Under the pieces are notes generated by a model. It worked only from the letters and a program-made list of their open reading frames with translations, was not told where the DNA came from and did not search any database. From CAMLHP01 sp035712285 (GTDB lineage Bacteria; Gemmatimonadota; Gemmatimonadetes; Gemmatimonadales; GWC2-71-9): a stretch of DNA of 50,583 nucleotides. The position numbers and the translations under genes were made by a program. The DNA is taken from the NCBI GenBank assembly GCA_035712285.1, contig DASTBA010000067.1:1-50583 (forward strand), written 5' to 3'. Of the stretch, positions 34,651-42,711 are shown in pieces (position 1 is the first letter of the stretch; each line of letters opens with the position of its first letter).

Positions 34651-34923
34651 TTACGCGAGGGAGGCTTCGAGCCGGCGGAGAATCCGCTCGCCCCGCCGCC
34701 GGAGCATGGGCTGCGGCTCCCAGGCGACGTAGTCGCGCAGCAGGCGCACCGTGGCGACGCCGTGCTGGCCCGCAAGATAGCCGAGGGCCGCGAGCCGGCG
34801 GAGCGCCCGGGGATGGAAGAGGTCCTGGCGATGCTGCACGTAGCGTTGCTGGGCCAGGGCCCAGCCCGCCAGCACACCGATCGCGGCCCCCAGGCCGAAG
34901 CTCCAGCCGCGTGAGCGTCTCAT
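34651..34923 (-). CDS. Small membrane-anchored protein of unknown function
   Basis: I do not recognise this 90-residue protein. It has one N-terminal transmembrane helix (about 7-25, WSFGLGAAIGVLAGWALA) and a basic, helical remainder rich in Arg and Leu. The ATG overlaps the recR stop by four bases (ATGA), and the roadblock gene follows after 12 bases, so it belongs to the operon and is probably real. A second reading frame of similar length covers the same bases but has poorer codon use. Position suggests a link to the roadblock/MglA pair, for instance as a membrane tether; that is a guess. Confidence 0.65.
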   Translation of the reverse strand: MRRSRGWSFGLGAAIGVLAGWALAQQRYVQHRQDLFHPRALRRLAALGYLAGQHGVATVRLLRDYVAWEPQPMLRRRGERILRRLEASLA

Positions 34924-35507
34924 CGCACCTCCTGGCGCGCCACCAGCGCATGGGCGAGTGTCACGCCGTCCACGAATTCCAGGTCGCCACCCATCGGGAG
35001 GCCCCGCGCCAGCCGCGTGACCCGGACCGGCAGGCCCTGCAGCAGCTGCTGCACGTAGGTGGCCGTCACTTCACCTTCCATCGAGGGATTGGTGGCAAGG
35101 ATCACCTCGCGCACCCCGCCGCTCCGCACCCGCTCCACCAGACTCTCGAGCCGGAGCGACTCGGGGCCGATGCCGTCCAGCGGCGAGAGCCGCCCGCCGA
35201 GCACGTGGTACCGCCCCCGGAACTCGGCGCGGTCCACCACCGGTACCGCTGACGGCTCCTCCACGACACAGAGCACCGACGGATCCCGCCGGGGATCCTG
35301 GCAGATGGCGCAGGGCTGCTCCTCGGTCAGGTTGCCGCAGGTGGCGCAGGGCTTCACGCGCTCCGCGACGGCGTCCAGGGCCCGTGCGAGGGCGCTGACC
35401 TGTTCGGCCCGCTGCTGCAACAGGTGAAAGGTGAGCCGCTGCGCCGTCTTCCGGCCGATGCCGGGAAGGCGGGAGAGCTCGGCAATCAGGGTCTCGATGG
35501 AACTCAC
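34920..35507 (-). CDS. recR: Recombination mediator RecR
   Basis: RecR works with RecF and RecO to load RecA on gapped DNA. The 195-residue protein has the helix-hairpin-helix (LSRLPGIGRKTAQRLTFHLL), a Cys4 zinc finger (CATCGNLTEEQPCAIC) and a TOPRIM domain (VLCVVEEPSAVPVVDR to EVILATNPSMEGEVTATYV). It starts with GTG three bases after ybaB. The gene order dnaX-ybaB-recR is widely conserved. Confidence 0.96.
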   Translation of the reverse strand: MSSIETLIAELSRLPGIGRKTAQRLTFHLLQQRAEQVSALARALDAVAERVKPCATCGNLTEEQPCAICQDPRRDPSVLCVVEEPSAVPVVDRAEFRGRYHVLGGRLSPLDGIGPESLRLESLVERVRSGGVREVILATNPSMEGEVTATYVQQLLQGLPVRVTRLARGLPMGGDLEFVDGVTLAHALVARQEVR

Positions 35508-35510
35508 GGT

Positions 35511-35819
35511 TCAGCGGGCGCGGCTGTCGGCCCCGCCCTCTGCCTTGCGAATTTCGGCCTGCAGCAGGTCGGCGGCGCGACGCTGGCCTTCGGCGACCGC
35601 GGCCAGGACCAGGTCCGACAGGAACTCCGCATCCCGCGCGGCAAATGCCTCGGGATCGATCCGCACTGAGCGGACGGTGCCGCGGCCGTCCACGGTCACG
35701 CGCACCAGCCCCCCGCCCGCCAGCGTCTCGACCGTCTGGCTGGCGAGCTCCCGCTGGAGCTCCTGGATCCGGCCCTGCATCTGCTGCCCGAGCTGCAGGA
35801 ACTGCTGGAAATCTGCCAT
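35511..35819 (-). CDS. ybaB: YbaB/EbfC-family nucleoid-associated protein
   Basis: This is a small DNA-binding protein of 102 residues that acts as a dimer on the nucleoid. The sequence MADFQQFLQLGQQMQGRIQELQREL gives the first helix, then VRVTVDGRGTVRSVRIDPE the beta part, and a second long helix follows. I chose the ATG at 35819 because the family N terminus begins there; a GTG at 35831 would add four residues. It lies between dnaX and recR, the classic arrangement. Confidence 0.93.
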   Translation of the reverse strand: MADFQQFLQLGQQMQGRIQELQRELASQTVETLAGGGLVRVTVDGRGTVRSVRIDPEAFAARDAEFLSDLVLAAVAEGQRRAADLLQAEIRKAEGGADSRAR

Positions 35820-35842
35820 GTATCGCCGCACCCCTCCGGTGA

Positions 35843-37471
35843 CTACTCCACGATCTCCAAATCTAATTCAGTGGCGGCCGTATCGAGGGCCGCATCGCGG
35901 CGCCGGAGCCCCTGCAGCCGGTCGGCCCGGATGGAGTCCTCGGTCATCCGGGCCGGCGCCGCCGTGGCCGCGCCTTCCGCCGCAATGACCTTGAGGCGCA
36001 CCGGCGCGCCGACGATGCCGGCCAGGATCCCCTCCACCTCGCGCGCCTTCTGCTCCAGGGTCTCGTGAAACAGCGGATTGGCCTCGCGCAGGCGCACCGC
36101 AATCTCCGGCGGATTGACCTCCGTCACCTCGGTGATCGCCAGGGCCTCGCCCAGGAATCGGGACTGCACCCGGGTGGCCTCCACGATGGAGGACCAATTG
36201 GCGGTGAGCGCCGCCAGCGTGAAGGAAGCCTTGAGGGTCGTCTCGGGACGCGGGTCGCGGGTCTCGAGTCCCGAGTCGTGAGGCGCGGGTCGTGGGTCGC
36301 GGGCCCCGCGTCTCGCATCCCGCGTCTCGGATCTCGCAACCGGCGTTCCCGCCAGCACCTGTTCCAGGTCCACGACCCGGTCCAGCAGCGCCCAGCGCAG
36401 CAGCAGCGTTTCGGCCACCAGCCGGGGCTGCGTGCTGCGGCGAAGCGCCCCCTCCTGCTCGGCCAGCAGCTTCAGCATGCGCAGCACGTCGCCGGCGCCG
36501 AGCGTGTCCTTGAGTGCCGTGAGCGTCTCCCTCGCCGCCTCGGTGAGCCCCTCCGGCACGGCACCCACCTGCAGCATGAGGAGCGCCCGGAGCCATTCCG
36601 CCGCCGCATCCACGAACTCGCCGATGTCGGCACCGGACTCGACCACCTGATCCACCAGCGCGAACACCGCCGCGGCGTCCTGATCCACCACGGCCCGGAG
36701 CAGGCGGGCAAGCTGCTCGTCCGGGGGGAGTCCGAGGGTCTCGCGGACCCGTTCCGCGGTGAGCCCGCCCTCACCGAAGCTCAGGCACTGGTCCAGCACC
36801 GACAGGGCATCCCGCATCCCGCCGTCGGCATGCCGCGCGATGAGTGTCAGCGCGTCGTCCTCCGCCGTGATGCCCTCCCCGTCCAGTACCGCGCGAAGGC
36901 GGTCGCGGATGGCGGCGGGTCCGATGCGCCGGAAATCGAACCGCTGCAGCCGGGAGAGGACCGGGGCCGCCTGGGAGGCGATCTTCTGCGGCTCGGTGGT
37001 CGCGAACACGAAGACCACGCGGGGAGGCGGCTCCTCGAGGATCTTGAGCAGCGCGTTCCATGCTTCCCGCGTGAGCATGTGCGCCTCGTCCACGATGTAG
37101 ACCTTGTAATGCCCCTCCTGCGAGGCGGCATACATGGCCCGCTCGCGGAGTTCGCGCGCGTCATCCACGCCCCGGTTGCTGGCGGCGTCGATCTCCACGA
37201 CATCCAGGCTCGCGGCGCCGGTCCAGATGCGCTCGCAGCTCTCGCACTCGCCGCAGGGGTCGCCCGCGGCGGTGCGGTTGGGGCAGTTGAGCGCCATGGC
37301 GAGGATGCGCGCCGCGGTGGTCTTGCCCACGCCGCGCGGGCCGGTGAGCAGGTACCCGTGCCCCACCCGGTCGCGCGCCACGGCACCGCCGAGCACGGCG
37401 GCCACGTGATCCTGCACCAGCAGGTCAGCGAAACGCTTGGGACGATAGCGGCGGGCGAGGCTGATAGTCAT
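35843..37471 (-). CDS. dnaX: DNA polymerase III subunit gamma/tau
   Basis: This is the clamp-loader ATPase of the replicase, 542 residues. It starts MTISLARRYRPKRFADLLVQ, with Walker A GPRGVGKTT, a zinc-binding CxxxxxxxxCxxCxxC segment, Walker B VYIVDEAHML and sensor FATTEPQKI. Domains I-III run to about residue 360. After them lies an arginine- and proline-rich stretch (ETRDARRGARDPRP, HDSGLETRDPRPE) encoded by a DNA repeat also found in the upstream spacer. The C-terminal part then follows (TLKASFTLAALTANWSSIVEAT). I chose the ATG at 37471; 52 open codons before it run into the spacer repeats. No slippage site is obvious. ybaB and recR follow as an operon. Confidence 0.95.
   Translation of the reverse strand: MTISLARRYRPKRFADLLVQDHVAAVLGGAVARDRVGHGYLLTGPRGVGKTTAARILAMALNCPNRTAAGDPCGECESCERIWTGAASLDVVEIDAASNRGVDDARELRERAMYAASQEGHYKVYIVDEAHMLTREAWNALLKILEEPPPRVVFVFATTEPQKIASQAAPVLSRLQRFDFRRIGPAAIRDRLRAVLDGEGITAEDDALTLIARHADGGMRDALSVLDQCLSFGEGGLTAERVRETLGLPPDEQLARLLRAVVDQDAAAVFALVDQVVESGADIGEFVDAAAEWLRALLMLQVGAVPEGLTEAARETLTALKDTLGAGDVLRMLKLLAEQEGALRRSTQPRLVAETLLLRWALLDRVVDLEQVLAGTPVARSETRDARRGARDPRPAPHDSGLETRDPRPETTLKASFTLAALTANWSSIVEATRVQSRFLGEALAITEVTEVNPPEIAVRLREANPLFHETLEQKAREVEGILAGIVGAPVRLKVIAAEGAATAAPARMTEDSIRADRLQGLRRRDAALDTAATELDLEIVE
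36245..36340. repeat. GGGTCGCGGG-type repeat inside dnaX
   Basis: About 95 bases within dnaX consist of variations on GGGTCGCGGGTCTCGAGTC and its complement. The 17-mer GGGACGCGGGTCGCGGG at 36245-36261 recurs exactly at 37628-37644. The frame stays open through it and it encodes an Arg/Asp/Pro-rich linker. Confidence 0.7.
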
Positions 37472-37589
37472 GGCGGAAAGAAAAGTGCCCCAGGCTCCCC
37501 GAAGCGACACCGGACATCGCTTAGCGCTGCTACCGGCGAGGTCCTGACGCGATTCGCGCGCCAGCGCCCTTCGGACCTGGGGCGTCCAC

Positions 37590-37595
37590 AATATA
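37590..37595 (-). promoter_or_regulatory. Possible -10 box of the dnaX operon (TATATT)
   Basis: TATATT on the minus strand stands out in the GC-rich spacer, about 120 bases before the dnaX ATG. A weak TTCCAA lies 17 bases upstream. The leader would be about 110 bases long. Confidence 0.4.
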
Positions 37596-37627
37596 GCCGC
37601 ATGCCCCGGTGGTTGGAAGCGGGACAT

Positions 37628-37673
37628 GGGACGCGGGTCGCGGGACGCGAGGGCCGAGTCTCGCGACCCGCGG
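37628..37673. repeat. GGGTCGCGGG-type repeat in the spacer between dnaX and the YihY gene
   Basis: The stretch holds GGGACGCGGGTCGCGGG followed by an inverted part (CGCGAG ... CTCGCGACCCGCGG), so it can fold back on itself. It shares a 17-base exact match with the block inside dnaX. It ends three bases before the stop codon of the minus-strand membrane-protein gene. Confidence 0.7.
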
Positions 37674-37675
37674 CT

Positions 37676-38557
37676 CTAAAGCAGGATGGCACGCTGGCGG
37701 TGCTGCATCCGCCGGAGTTCCCACGTCTCCGCCACCACCGCACCCAGCAGGAACACCAGCGCCGTGTAGTACACCCACAGGACGAAGAGCAGCAGGGCCC
37801 CGATATCGGCGTTGCCCGACGCCACCCGCGCCGTCGTGAAGTGGGTGAGGTAGAGGGCGTACAGCCGCTTGGCCAGTTCGAAGAGGACGGCGGAAAAGCA
37901 CGCGGCCAGCAGCGCCGATCGCCAGGAGAGCTTGCGCATGGAGGCGAAGCGGTAGACCACGAAGAACAGCGTCACCGAGAAGCCGATGGTGACCACCTCG
38001 CTGAGCAGGCGCCCGCCCCAGCTCAGGAAGAACTGGAGCCCCGGCGCCGCATCGGCGCCGCGCGCCGCCAGCAGGGCCAGGCCCGCCGTGAGCGCGGCGT
38101 TGACGAGCAGCAGGGACAGCGTCAGCACCACCATGCCGGCATCGCGGGCCTTGGCCCGGAGCCAGGCCGCCAGGAAGTTGCGCCGCGGCCGGGGGCGGAG
38201 CCCCACGTCAAAGACATGGTTGAGCGACGTGCGGACTCCGGCGAAGAGCCGGGTGCTGAACCAGAGAAAGGTCGGGATCGCGTACAGGGAGATGGTGGTG
38301 CGGTTCTCGGAAATGCCGGTCAGCAGTCCCTCGATGCGCCGGAAGGGATCCGCCGGGCCGCTGGCGTGCGGCGGCATGAACGCATGGAAGAGCGCCGCCG
38401 GATCGGGATTCCCGCCCGCGGTGGCCTGGAGCACCTTCGTCAGCCCGATCAGGAGCAGCAGCACGAACGGCACCGACGCCAGCAGGGCGTCGAACGTCAC
38501 CCCGCTCGCCAGGAACGGGATGCTGCTTTCATCCGCCGCCTGGAGGACCCGCCACAC
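37676..38557 (-). CDS. YihY/BrkB-family inner membrane protein
   Basis: This is a polytopic membrane protein of about 293 residues with six hydrophobic helices. It matches the YihY/virulence factor BrkB family, once misnamed ribonuclease BN. Typical segments are ASGVTFDALLASVPFVLLLLIGL near the start and GALLLFVLWVYYTALVFLLGAVVAE near the end. The molecular role of the family is unknown. The start is uncertain: GTG at 38557 leaves few residues before the first conserved segment, and no ATG exists in the open frame, which begins at the stop at 38624. A CTG at 38605 is an alternative. Upstream, the YtxH-like gene ends at 38602. Confidence 0.85.
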   Translation of the reverse strand: MWRVLQAADESSIPFLASGVTFDALLASVPFVLLLLIGLTKVLQATAGGNPDPAALFHAFMPPHASGPADPFRRIEGLLTGISENRTTISLYAIPTFLWFSTRLFAGVRTSLNHVFDVGLRPRPRRNFLAAWLRAKARDAGMVVLTLSLLLVNAALTAGLALLAARGADAAPGLQFFLSWGGRLLSEVVTIGFSVTLFFVVYRFASMRKLSWRSALLAACFSAVLFELAKRLYALYLTHFTTARVASGNADIGALLLFVLWVYYTALVFLLGAVVAETWELRRMQHRQRAILL

Positions 38558-38601
38558 GAACCCCAGCGGCGAGCGGTACCACCCGCCCTTCCTGCCCCGG
38601 C

Positions 38602-39039
38602 TCAGGCCCCCGGCTCCTCTGCGTCATCCGGCAGCGGCGCCGTCCGCCGCCGCCGCGCCCGGGCCTCGGCCAGGCGCCGCTCGATTTCCTCCCTGGCGCT
38701 GGGCTCCGGCACCCGGGCTGGCGCCGAGGTCGCCTCCGCCGCATCCAGGTCCTCGTCGTCGTCCGTGTCCTCCTCCAGCGGCAACTCGCCGGTCGACCCC
38801 ATGTCGCGCGCCGTGTCGCGCCGCGACGAGAACCGCTCGACGAGCTCGTCAATCCGCTCTTCGGTCGCCGCCCGGAGCCGCCGGAGCCGGCGCTGGAGCG
38901 TGCGGCGCGTCTCCTCCCCACTCCGCGGGGCGTAGAGCAGCGCCAGCCCCGCGCCCAGCAGCGCGCCCCAGAACAGCCAGCGGGCCGACGAATCGTTCCG
39001 CTCCACGTAGACCACCTCGCGCGGCTTCTCCCCTCGCAT
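38602..39039 (-). CDS. YtxH-like small membrane protein
   Basis: This 145-residue protein has one N-terminal helix (about 21-37, LFWGALLGAGLALLYAPRSG) directly followed by GEETRRTLQRRLRRLR, the pattern of YtxH/gas-vesicle-protein-like family members. The middle is a charged coiled coil. A strongly acidic stretch (LEEDTDDDEDLDAAEA) and a basic, Ala/Arg-rich C terminus follow. Such proteins are linked to general stress in Firmicutes, but no mechanism is known. It starts at ATG 39039, eight bases after the aldolase stop, and is probably cotranscribed with the aldolase and the YihY gene. Confidence 0.78.
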   Translation of the reverse strand: MRGEKPREVVYVERNDSSARWLFWGALLGAGLALLYAPRSGEETRRTLQRRLRRLRAATEERIDELVERFSSRRDTARDMGSTGELPLEEDTDDDEDLDAAEATSAPARVPEPSAREEIERRLAEARARRRRTAPLPDDAEEPGA

Positions 39040-39047
39040 GCGTCCCC

Positions 39048-40466
39048 CTACTCCCCGGCGTCGGCGTCATCCGCCGCGCGCACCAGGACTTTCTCGATCG
39101 CCGCATGATGCAGCAGCGGCGCCTGGATGGTCCGGTCCACCAGGTCGGCCGTGCCATTGACGTTGAGCTGCTCGAACAGGAAGGCGAACGTGCGCTCGAG
39201 CTCCCCCGCGATCGCCGTGCGCGCCTCCTCCGGCAGCCCCCAGAGATCCCGCTTGAACGGGCCGATCGCCTTCTTGCGGGTCTTGTAGTAGAACTGCTCG
39301 TCGGTATCGCTGGCCTTCCGCTCCCCCGCGGCGTTCTCGTCGAGCCAGGCGTACATCCGGCGCCGGAGCTCCTCCGGCAGCGCCGGATGGTCGAACACGA
39401 TGTTCTGGAAATTGGTGGCGAGATGGATCTCGGCCGCCTCCACCCGGGGGAAGTTGCCGAAGGCGTTGCTCGGCAGCGTGCTGGCGCCGTGCTGCACCGC
39501 GCCGGCCATGCCGTATGACTCGCGTGCCACCCGGGAGAGATCCCGCAGCGCATCCAGATCCAGCTTCACCTCGGCGATCGAGCCGTCCGGCAGCACCACG
39601 CCACCGTGCGATGTCCCGGTCTGCACCGAGATCTTGCTGATCCCGTCCCGCACGCCGAGTTCCGCGCAGGTGGCCAGGTAGCCGGTCATGAACGCGTCCA
39701 GCTCGGCGACGGTGCTGTTCTTGTGCCCCACTTCGCCAATCTCCGCGCCGACCGATACGGTGACGCCATCCGGCTGCCGCTCCCGGATGAACCGGGTGAG
39801 TTCCGCGGCACGCCGGTAGTTGGCCTCCTGCTGCTCGGCGAGCGTGGGCCGGCCGAGATCCACCAGCGTCGAGGTGTCCACGTCAATGTTGTAGAACCCC
39901 GCCGCCAGCTCCTCGGCCACCAGCTTCCGGACCTCCCCCACTTCCTTGTCGGGATCGGCGGCATACTTGGCGGCGCTGACCTGGCAGTGATCACCCTGGA
40001 TGAAGAGCGGCAGGCGGTAGCCCTCGCGGAGCGCCGCGCCGATCAGCACCGCCACGTACTCGGCCGGCCGCTGGTCGGTATAGGCAATCTCCGACCGCGC
40101 GATTTCCAGGATCAGCGTGCCTACCCGGCCCGCTCGTGCGGCACGGAACACGGCGCGCGCCGAGTCGTAGGCCATGACGCGAAGGTTGATGGCCGGCACC
40201 GTGAAGCCGGCGCACTCGCCGCGGCCGCGGGCCAGGTAGAGATCGTGAATGGACGCCGGCCGCACCCCCAGCGACTGTCCCAGCTCCCAGAGCAGCCAGC
40301 GGGCCGCCTCGCGCTGGTCTTCATCGCCGAAGACCGCCTCACCGACCAGGCGGTCCATGGCCGGCGAGCGCAGGCGGGAGGGGTCCTGGACGCTCACGCC
40401 GCCGGGGATGACGGTCACTGCTCCGCCCAAGAGCCCCGCGGCGCGGGATACCGGATCAGCAGCCAT
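39048..40466 (-). CDS. Class II fructose-bisphosphate aldolase-like protein
   Basis: The 472-residue protein resembles class II, zinc-dependent ketose-bisphosphate aldolases, which split fructose 1,6-bisphosphate into triose phosphates. The metal-site text is present in a diverged form. FIQGDHCQVS stands for the DHG region, VSVGAEIGEVGHKN for the GxxGGxEDG region, VQTGTSHGGVVLP for the GTSHG motif and VQHGASTLPSNAF for the HGGSG motif. It is about 100 residues longer than the usual E. coli type enzyme and may belong to a long subfamily or act on a related sugar phosphate. Pyruvate kinase and glucose-6-phosphate isomerase genes lie just upstream. It has its own likely promoter, TTGGCC-17-TAGCTT. 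Confidence 0.82.
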   Translation of the reverse strand: MAADPVSRAAGLLGGAVTVIPGGVSVQDPSRLRSPAMDRLVGEAVFGDEDQREAARWLLWELGQSLGVRPASIHDLYLARGRGECAGFTVPAINLRVMAYDSARAVFRAARAGRVGTLILEIARSEIAYTDQRPAEYVAVLIGAALREGYRLPLFIQGDHCQVSAAKYAADPDKEVGEVRKLVAEELAAGFYNIDVDTSTLVDLGRPTLAEQQEANYRRAAELTRFIRERQPDGVTVSVGAEIGEVGHKNSTVAELDAFMTGYLATCAELGVRDGISKISVQTGTSHGGVVLPDGSIAEVKLDLDALRDLSRVARESYGMAGAVQHGASTLPSNAFGNFPRVEAAEIHLATNFQNIVFDHPALPEELRRRMYAWLDENAAGERKASDTDEQFYYKTRKKAIGPFKRDLWGLPEEARTAIAGELERTFAFLFEQLNVNGTADLVDRTIQAPLLHHAAIEKVLVRAADDADAGE

Positions 40467-40513
40467 GCAGGTTCAGGCCTCGTTCGAGAAATGGCTCGTG
40501 CACTCGCAGCCGA

Positions 40514-40542
40514 AAGCTAGACGCCGGTGTCGGCCGGGCCAA
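40514..40542 (-). promoter_or_regulatory. Promoter of the aldolase gene (TTGGCC-17-TAGCTT)
   Basis: On the minus strand TTGGCC (40542-40537) and TAGCTT (40519-40514) are separated by 17 bases. This is the best-formed promoter in the window. RNA would start near 40507, about 40 bases before the ATG. The -10 box equals the one before permease A'. Confidence 0.55.
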
Positions 40543-40546
40543 GCGG

Positions 40547-41938
40547 CTAGACCTCATCGCCCTGCGGGCGCGGGGCGATGGGTTCGCTGAAGCCGGGCCG
40601 CCCCATCGCCGTGTAGGTCAGGCGCTTGCCGAGCTCGACGCCGGGCTGGTCGAAGGCGTTCACGTTGTACCAGGCCCCGGCGTAGCCGCAGGCCAGCTGG
40701 AAGAACATCAGCAGTTCGCCCATGCTCTCGGCTCCCAGGTCGGGCAGGCGCAGCGTCATGTTCATCCGGCCAGACCGGGCCAGGGCCGAGGAGCTGGCCT
40801 CGAGTTCCGCGCGCAGCAGTTCCTGGAGCGAGTGACCGCCGAGATAGGCCAGCTCGTCCGGCACTCCGGCGCGGCGTGGTATCGTGACGTCCACGGCGTG
40901 GTGCTCCACGTCCACCAGGGTGATCGCCTTGTCGTAGGGCCCTTCCATGAACAGCTGCATCTGGCTGTGCTGGTCGGTGGCTCCGATGGCGCCCACCGGC
41001 GTGGGCCCCGCATTGATGAGCTCGCCGCGCCGGTCCAGCCGCTTGCCGAGACTCTCGGCCCAGAGCTGCCGGTACCATTCCGCGAACTCCCGGAGCGCGT
41101 CGGCGTACGGCATCACGACGTGGATCCGCGCCCCATGCCAGGTATCCGCCGCCCAGAGCAGCGCCGCGTAGAGCGCGGGCGCATTCGCCAGCAGCGTGTC
41201 CGCCTCCGCCCGTTCCACGGCCCGCGCGGCCCCGCGGAGCAGCGCCTCGACGTCGATGCCGACCAGCGCGGCCGGCAGGAGCCCGACCGGCGACAGCACG
41301 CTGTAGCGCCCGCCCACGCCCGGCGGCACCGCGAGCGCCGGGATGCCCTCCTCCCGGGCGATCGTCCGCAGCGCCCCGTGGCCCGGATCGGTGGTGAAGA
41401 CGAAGTGGCGCGCGGCGGCCGGTCCCAGCGCCTGCTCCAGCCACTGCCGCACGACGAGATACTGCGCCATCGTCTCCGCGGTGCCGCCGGACTTGCTCAC
41501 CACATTCACCAGGACCCGGCGCGGGTCGATCCGGCCGAGCGCGGCCTGGACCGTGACCGGATCCACGTTCTCCAGCACCGTGAGGCGCGGATAGAAATCG
41601 CGGGCCTCGTCGTCCAGCTCGTTCCAGGCCGGCTTCCGGAGCGCGTTGAGCAGCGCCTTGGTCCCCAGCGCCGACCCCCCGATGCCGAGGACGAGGACGT
41701 GGTCATGTGCCTGCCCCATGCCCTCCGCGAAGGCGCGGATCTCGCGTACCGTCGCGTCCTGGTGGGCGAGGTCGTAGAAGTCCAGTTCGCCCGCGGCCCG
41801 GCGGGCCCGCACGTCGGCCTGCACCGACGGAAACCGGCGGGTCAGTTCGGCGAGCCGGGTCCGCGACAGCCCCCGTTCGCCATCGATCCCGCCGTCGAGC
41901 CCGTCCTCGAGCATGCGGCCGTATTGCAGCTTGATCAC
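40547..41938 (-). CDS. pgi: Glucose-6-phosphate isomerase
   Basis: This glycolytic enzyme interconverts glucose 6-phosphate and fructose 6-phosphate. The 463-residue length fits the shorter bacterial type. The phosphate-binding site LGIGGSALGTKAL, NVVSKSGGTAETM, GVGGRYSVLSPVGLLPA and the C-terminal PGVELGKRL are seen. I chose the GTG at 41938 (VIKLQYGRMLEDG) because GGAGG lies four bases before it and it overlaps the upstream stop as GTGA; 59 open codons before it belong to the other frame of the metallo-beta-lactamase gene. It is the third gene of a pyk-MBL-pgi unit. Confidence 0.95.
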   Translation of the reverse strand: MIKLQYGRMLEDGLDGGIDGERGLSRTRLAELTRRFPSVQADVRARRAAGELDFYDLAHQDATVREIRAFAEGMGQAHDHVLVLGIGGSALGTKALLNALRKPAWNELDDEARDFYPRLTVLENVDPVTVQAALGRIDPRRVLVNVVSKSGGTAETMAQYLVVRQWLEQALGPAAARHFVFTTDPGHGALRTIAREEGIPALAVPPGVGGRYSVLSPVGLLPAALVGIDVEALLRGAARAVERAEADTLLANAPALYAALLWAADTWHGARIHVVMPYADALREFAEWYRQLWAESLGKRLDRRGELINAGPTPVGAIGATDQHSQMQLFMEGPYDKAITLVDVEHHAVDVTIPRRAGVPDELAYLGGHSLQELLRAELEASSSALARSGRMNMTLRLPDLGAESMGELLMFFQLACGYAGAWYNVNAFDQPGVELGKRLTYTAMGRPGFSEPIAPRPQGDEV

Positions 41939-42708
41939 GTCACCTCCACGATCAGACCGTCGTAAGCCGGCGTCACGCCGGGCGGCAGGGCCGCCTCCAG
42001 CGCCGCGTGCGCCGTCTCGTGCGTCAGATGGGTGAGCCAGGTGCGCTCCGCTCCGACTCGCCGCGCCACATCCACGGCTTCGGGAATGCTGAGGTGGGTC
42101 GGATGCGGCCGCCACCAGAGCGCATTGATCACCAGGTGTGTCACGCCGGCGAGCTGTGTCAGCGCCTCCGCCGGCACGTCCTTCACATCGGTAATGTAGG
42201 CCAGCGGGCCGAATCGGTAACCGAAGACCCGCATCGGCCCGTGCCCGAAGGCGATCGGCAGCACGCTCATGCCGGCCAGGGAGAGCATCGTGCCCGGCTC
42301 GATGGCCTGCGCCGTGAGCCGGGGCTTGGATGTGCCCGGCACCGGCGGCTGCTCGTCGAAGATGTAGGCGAAGGCCGCTCGCAATCGCGTGATCGTCTCG
42401 GCCGGTCCGTACACCGGCAGTGGTGCCGCCGCCTTCGGCGTGAAGGCGCGGAGATCATCCATGCCGGCGATGTGATCCGCGTGCTCGTGGGTGTAGAGCA
42501 CCGCATCGAGCCGGGACACCCCGGCGCCCAGCAGCTGGAGCCGGAGCTCGGGCGGCGTGTCGATGAGGATCGCAGCCCCTCCCGCCTCCACCAGCACCGC
42601 GCAGCGGCTGCGGCGGTCGCGAGGATCCGCTGACCGGCAGACGGCGCAGTCGCAGCCGATCTGCGGCACGCCGAACGAAGTGCCGGTTCCCAGGAAGCGG
42701 AGGCGCAC
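41935..42708 (-). CDS. PhnP-like metallo-beta-lactamase-fold phosphodiesterase
   Basis: This 257-residue metallo-hydrolase starts MRLRFLGTGTSFGVPQIGCDC. The histidine motif is THEHADHIAGMDDL, further ligands are in GHG and the C-terminal THLTHET, and a Cys/His site sits in GCDCAVCRS. This layout matches PhnP, a phosphoribosyl cyclic phosphate phosphodiesterase, and related tRNase Z-like proteins. The true substrate is unclear, since no phosphonate genes are nearby. The GTG start lies three bases after the pyruvate kinase stop, and its stop overlaps the pgi start, so it is embedded in a glycolytic operon. Confidence 0.88.
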   Translation of the reverse strand: MRLRFLGTGTSFGVPQIGCDCAVCRSADPRDRRSRCAVLVEAGGAAILIDTPPELRLQLLGAGVSRLDAVLYTHEHADHIAGMDDLRAFTPKAAAPLPVYGPAETITRLRAAFAYIFDEQPPVPGTSKPRLTAQAIEPGTMLSLAGMSVLPIAFGHGPMRVFGYRFGPLAYITDVKDVPAEALTQLAGVTHLVINALWWRPHPTHLSIPEAVDVARRVGAERTWLTHLTHETAHAALEAALPPGVTPAYDGLIVEVT

Positions 42709-42711
42709 CCT

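Noticed and set aside
36241..36340. CRISPR-like or tandem repeat array in dnaX
   Set aside because: The units are irregular, without spacers of constant length, and the frame remains open, so it is a degenerate repeat and not an array.
36065..38935. Plus-strand open frame of about 956 codons
   Set aside because: It is antisense to dnaX and the YihY gene and crosses the spacer repeat.
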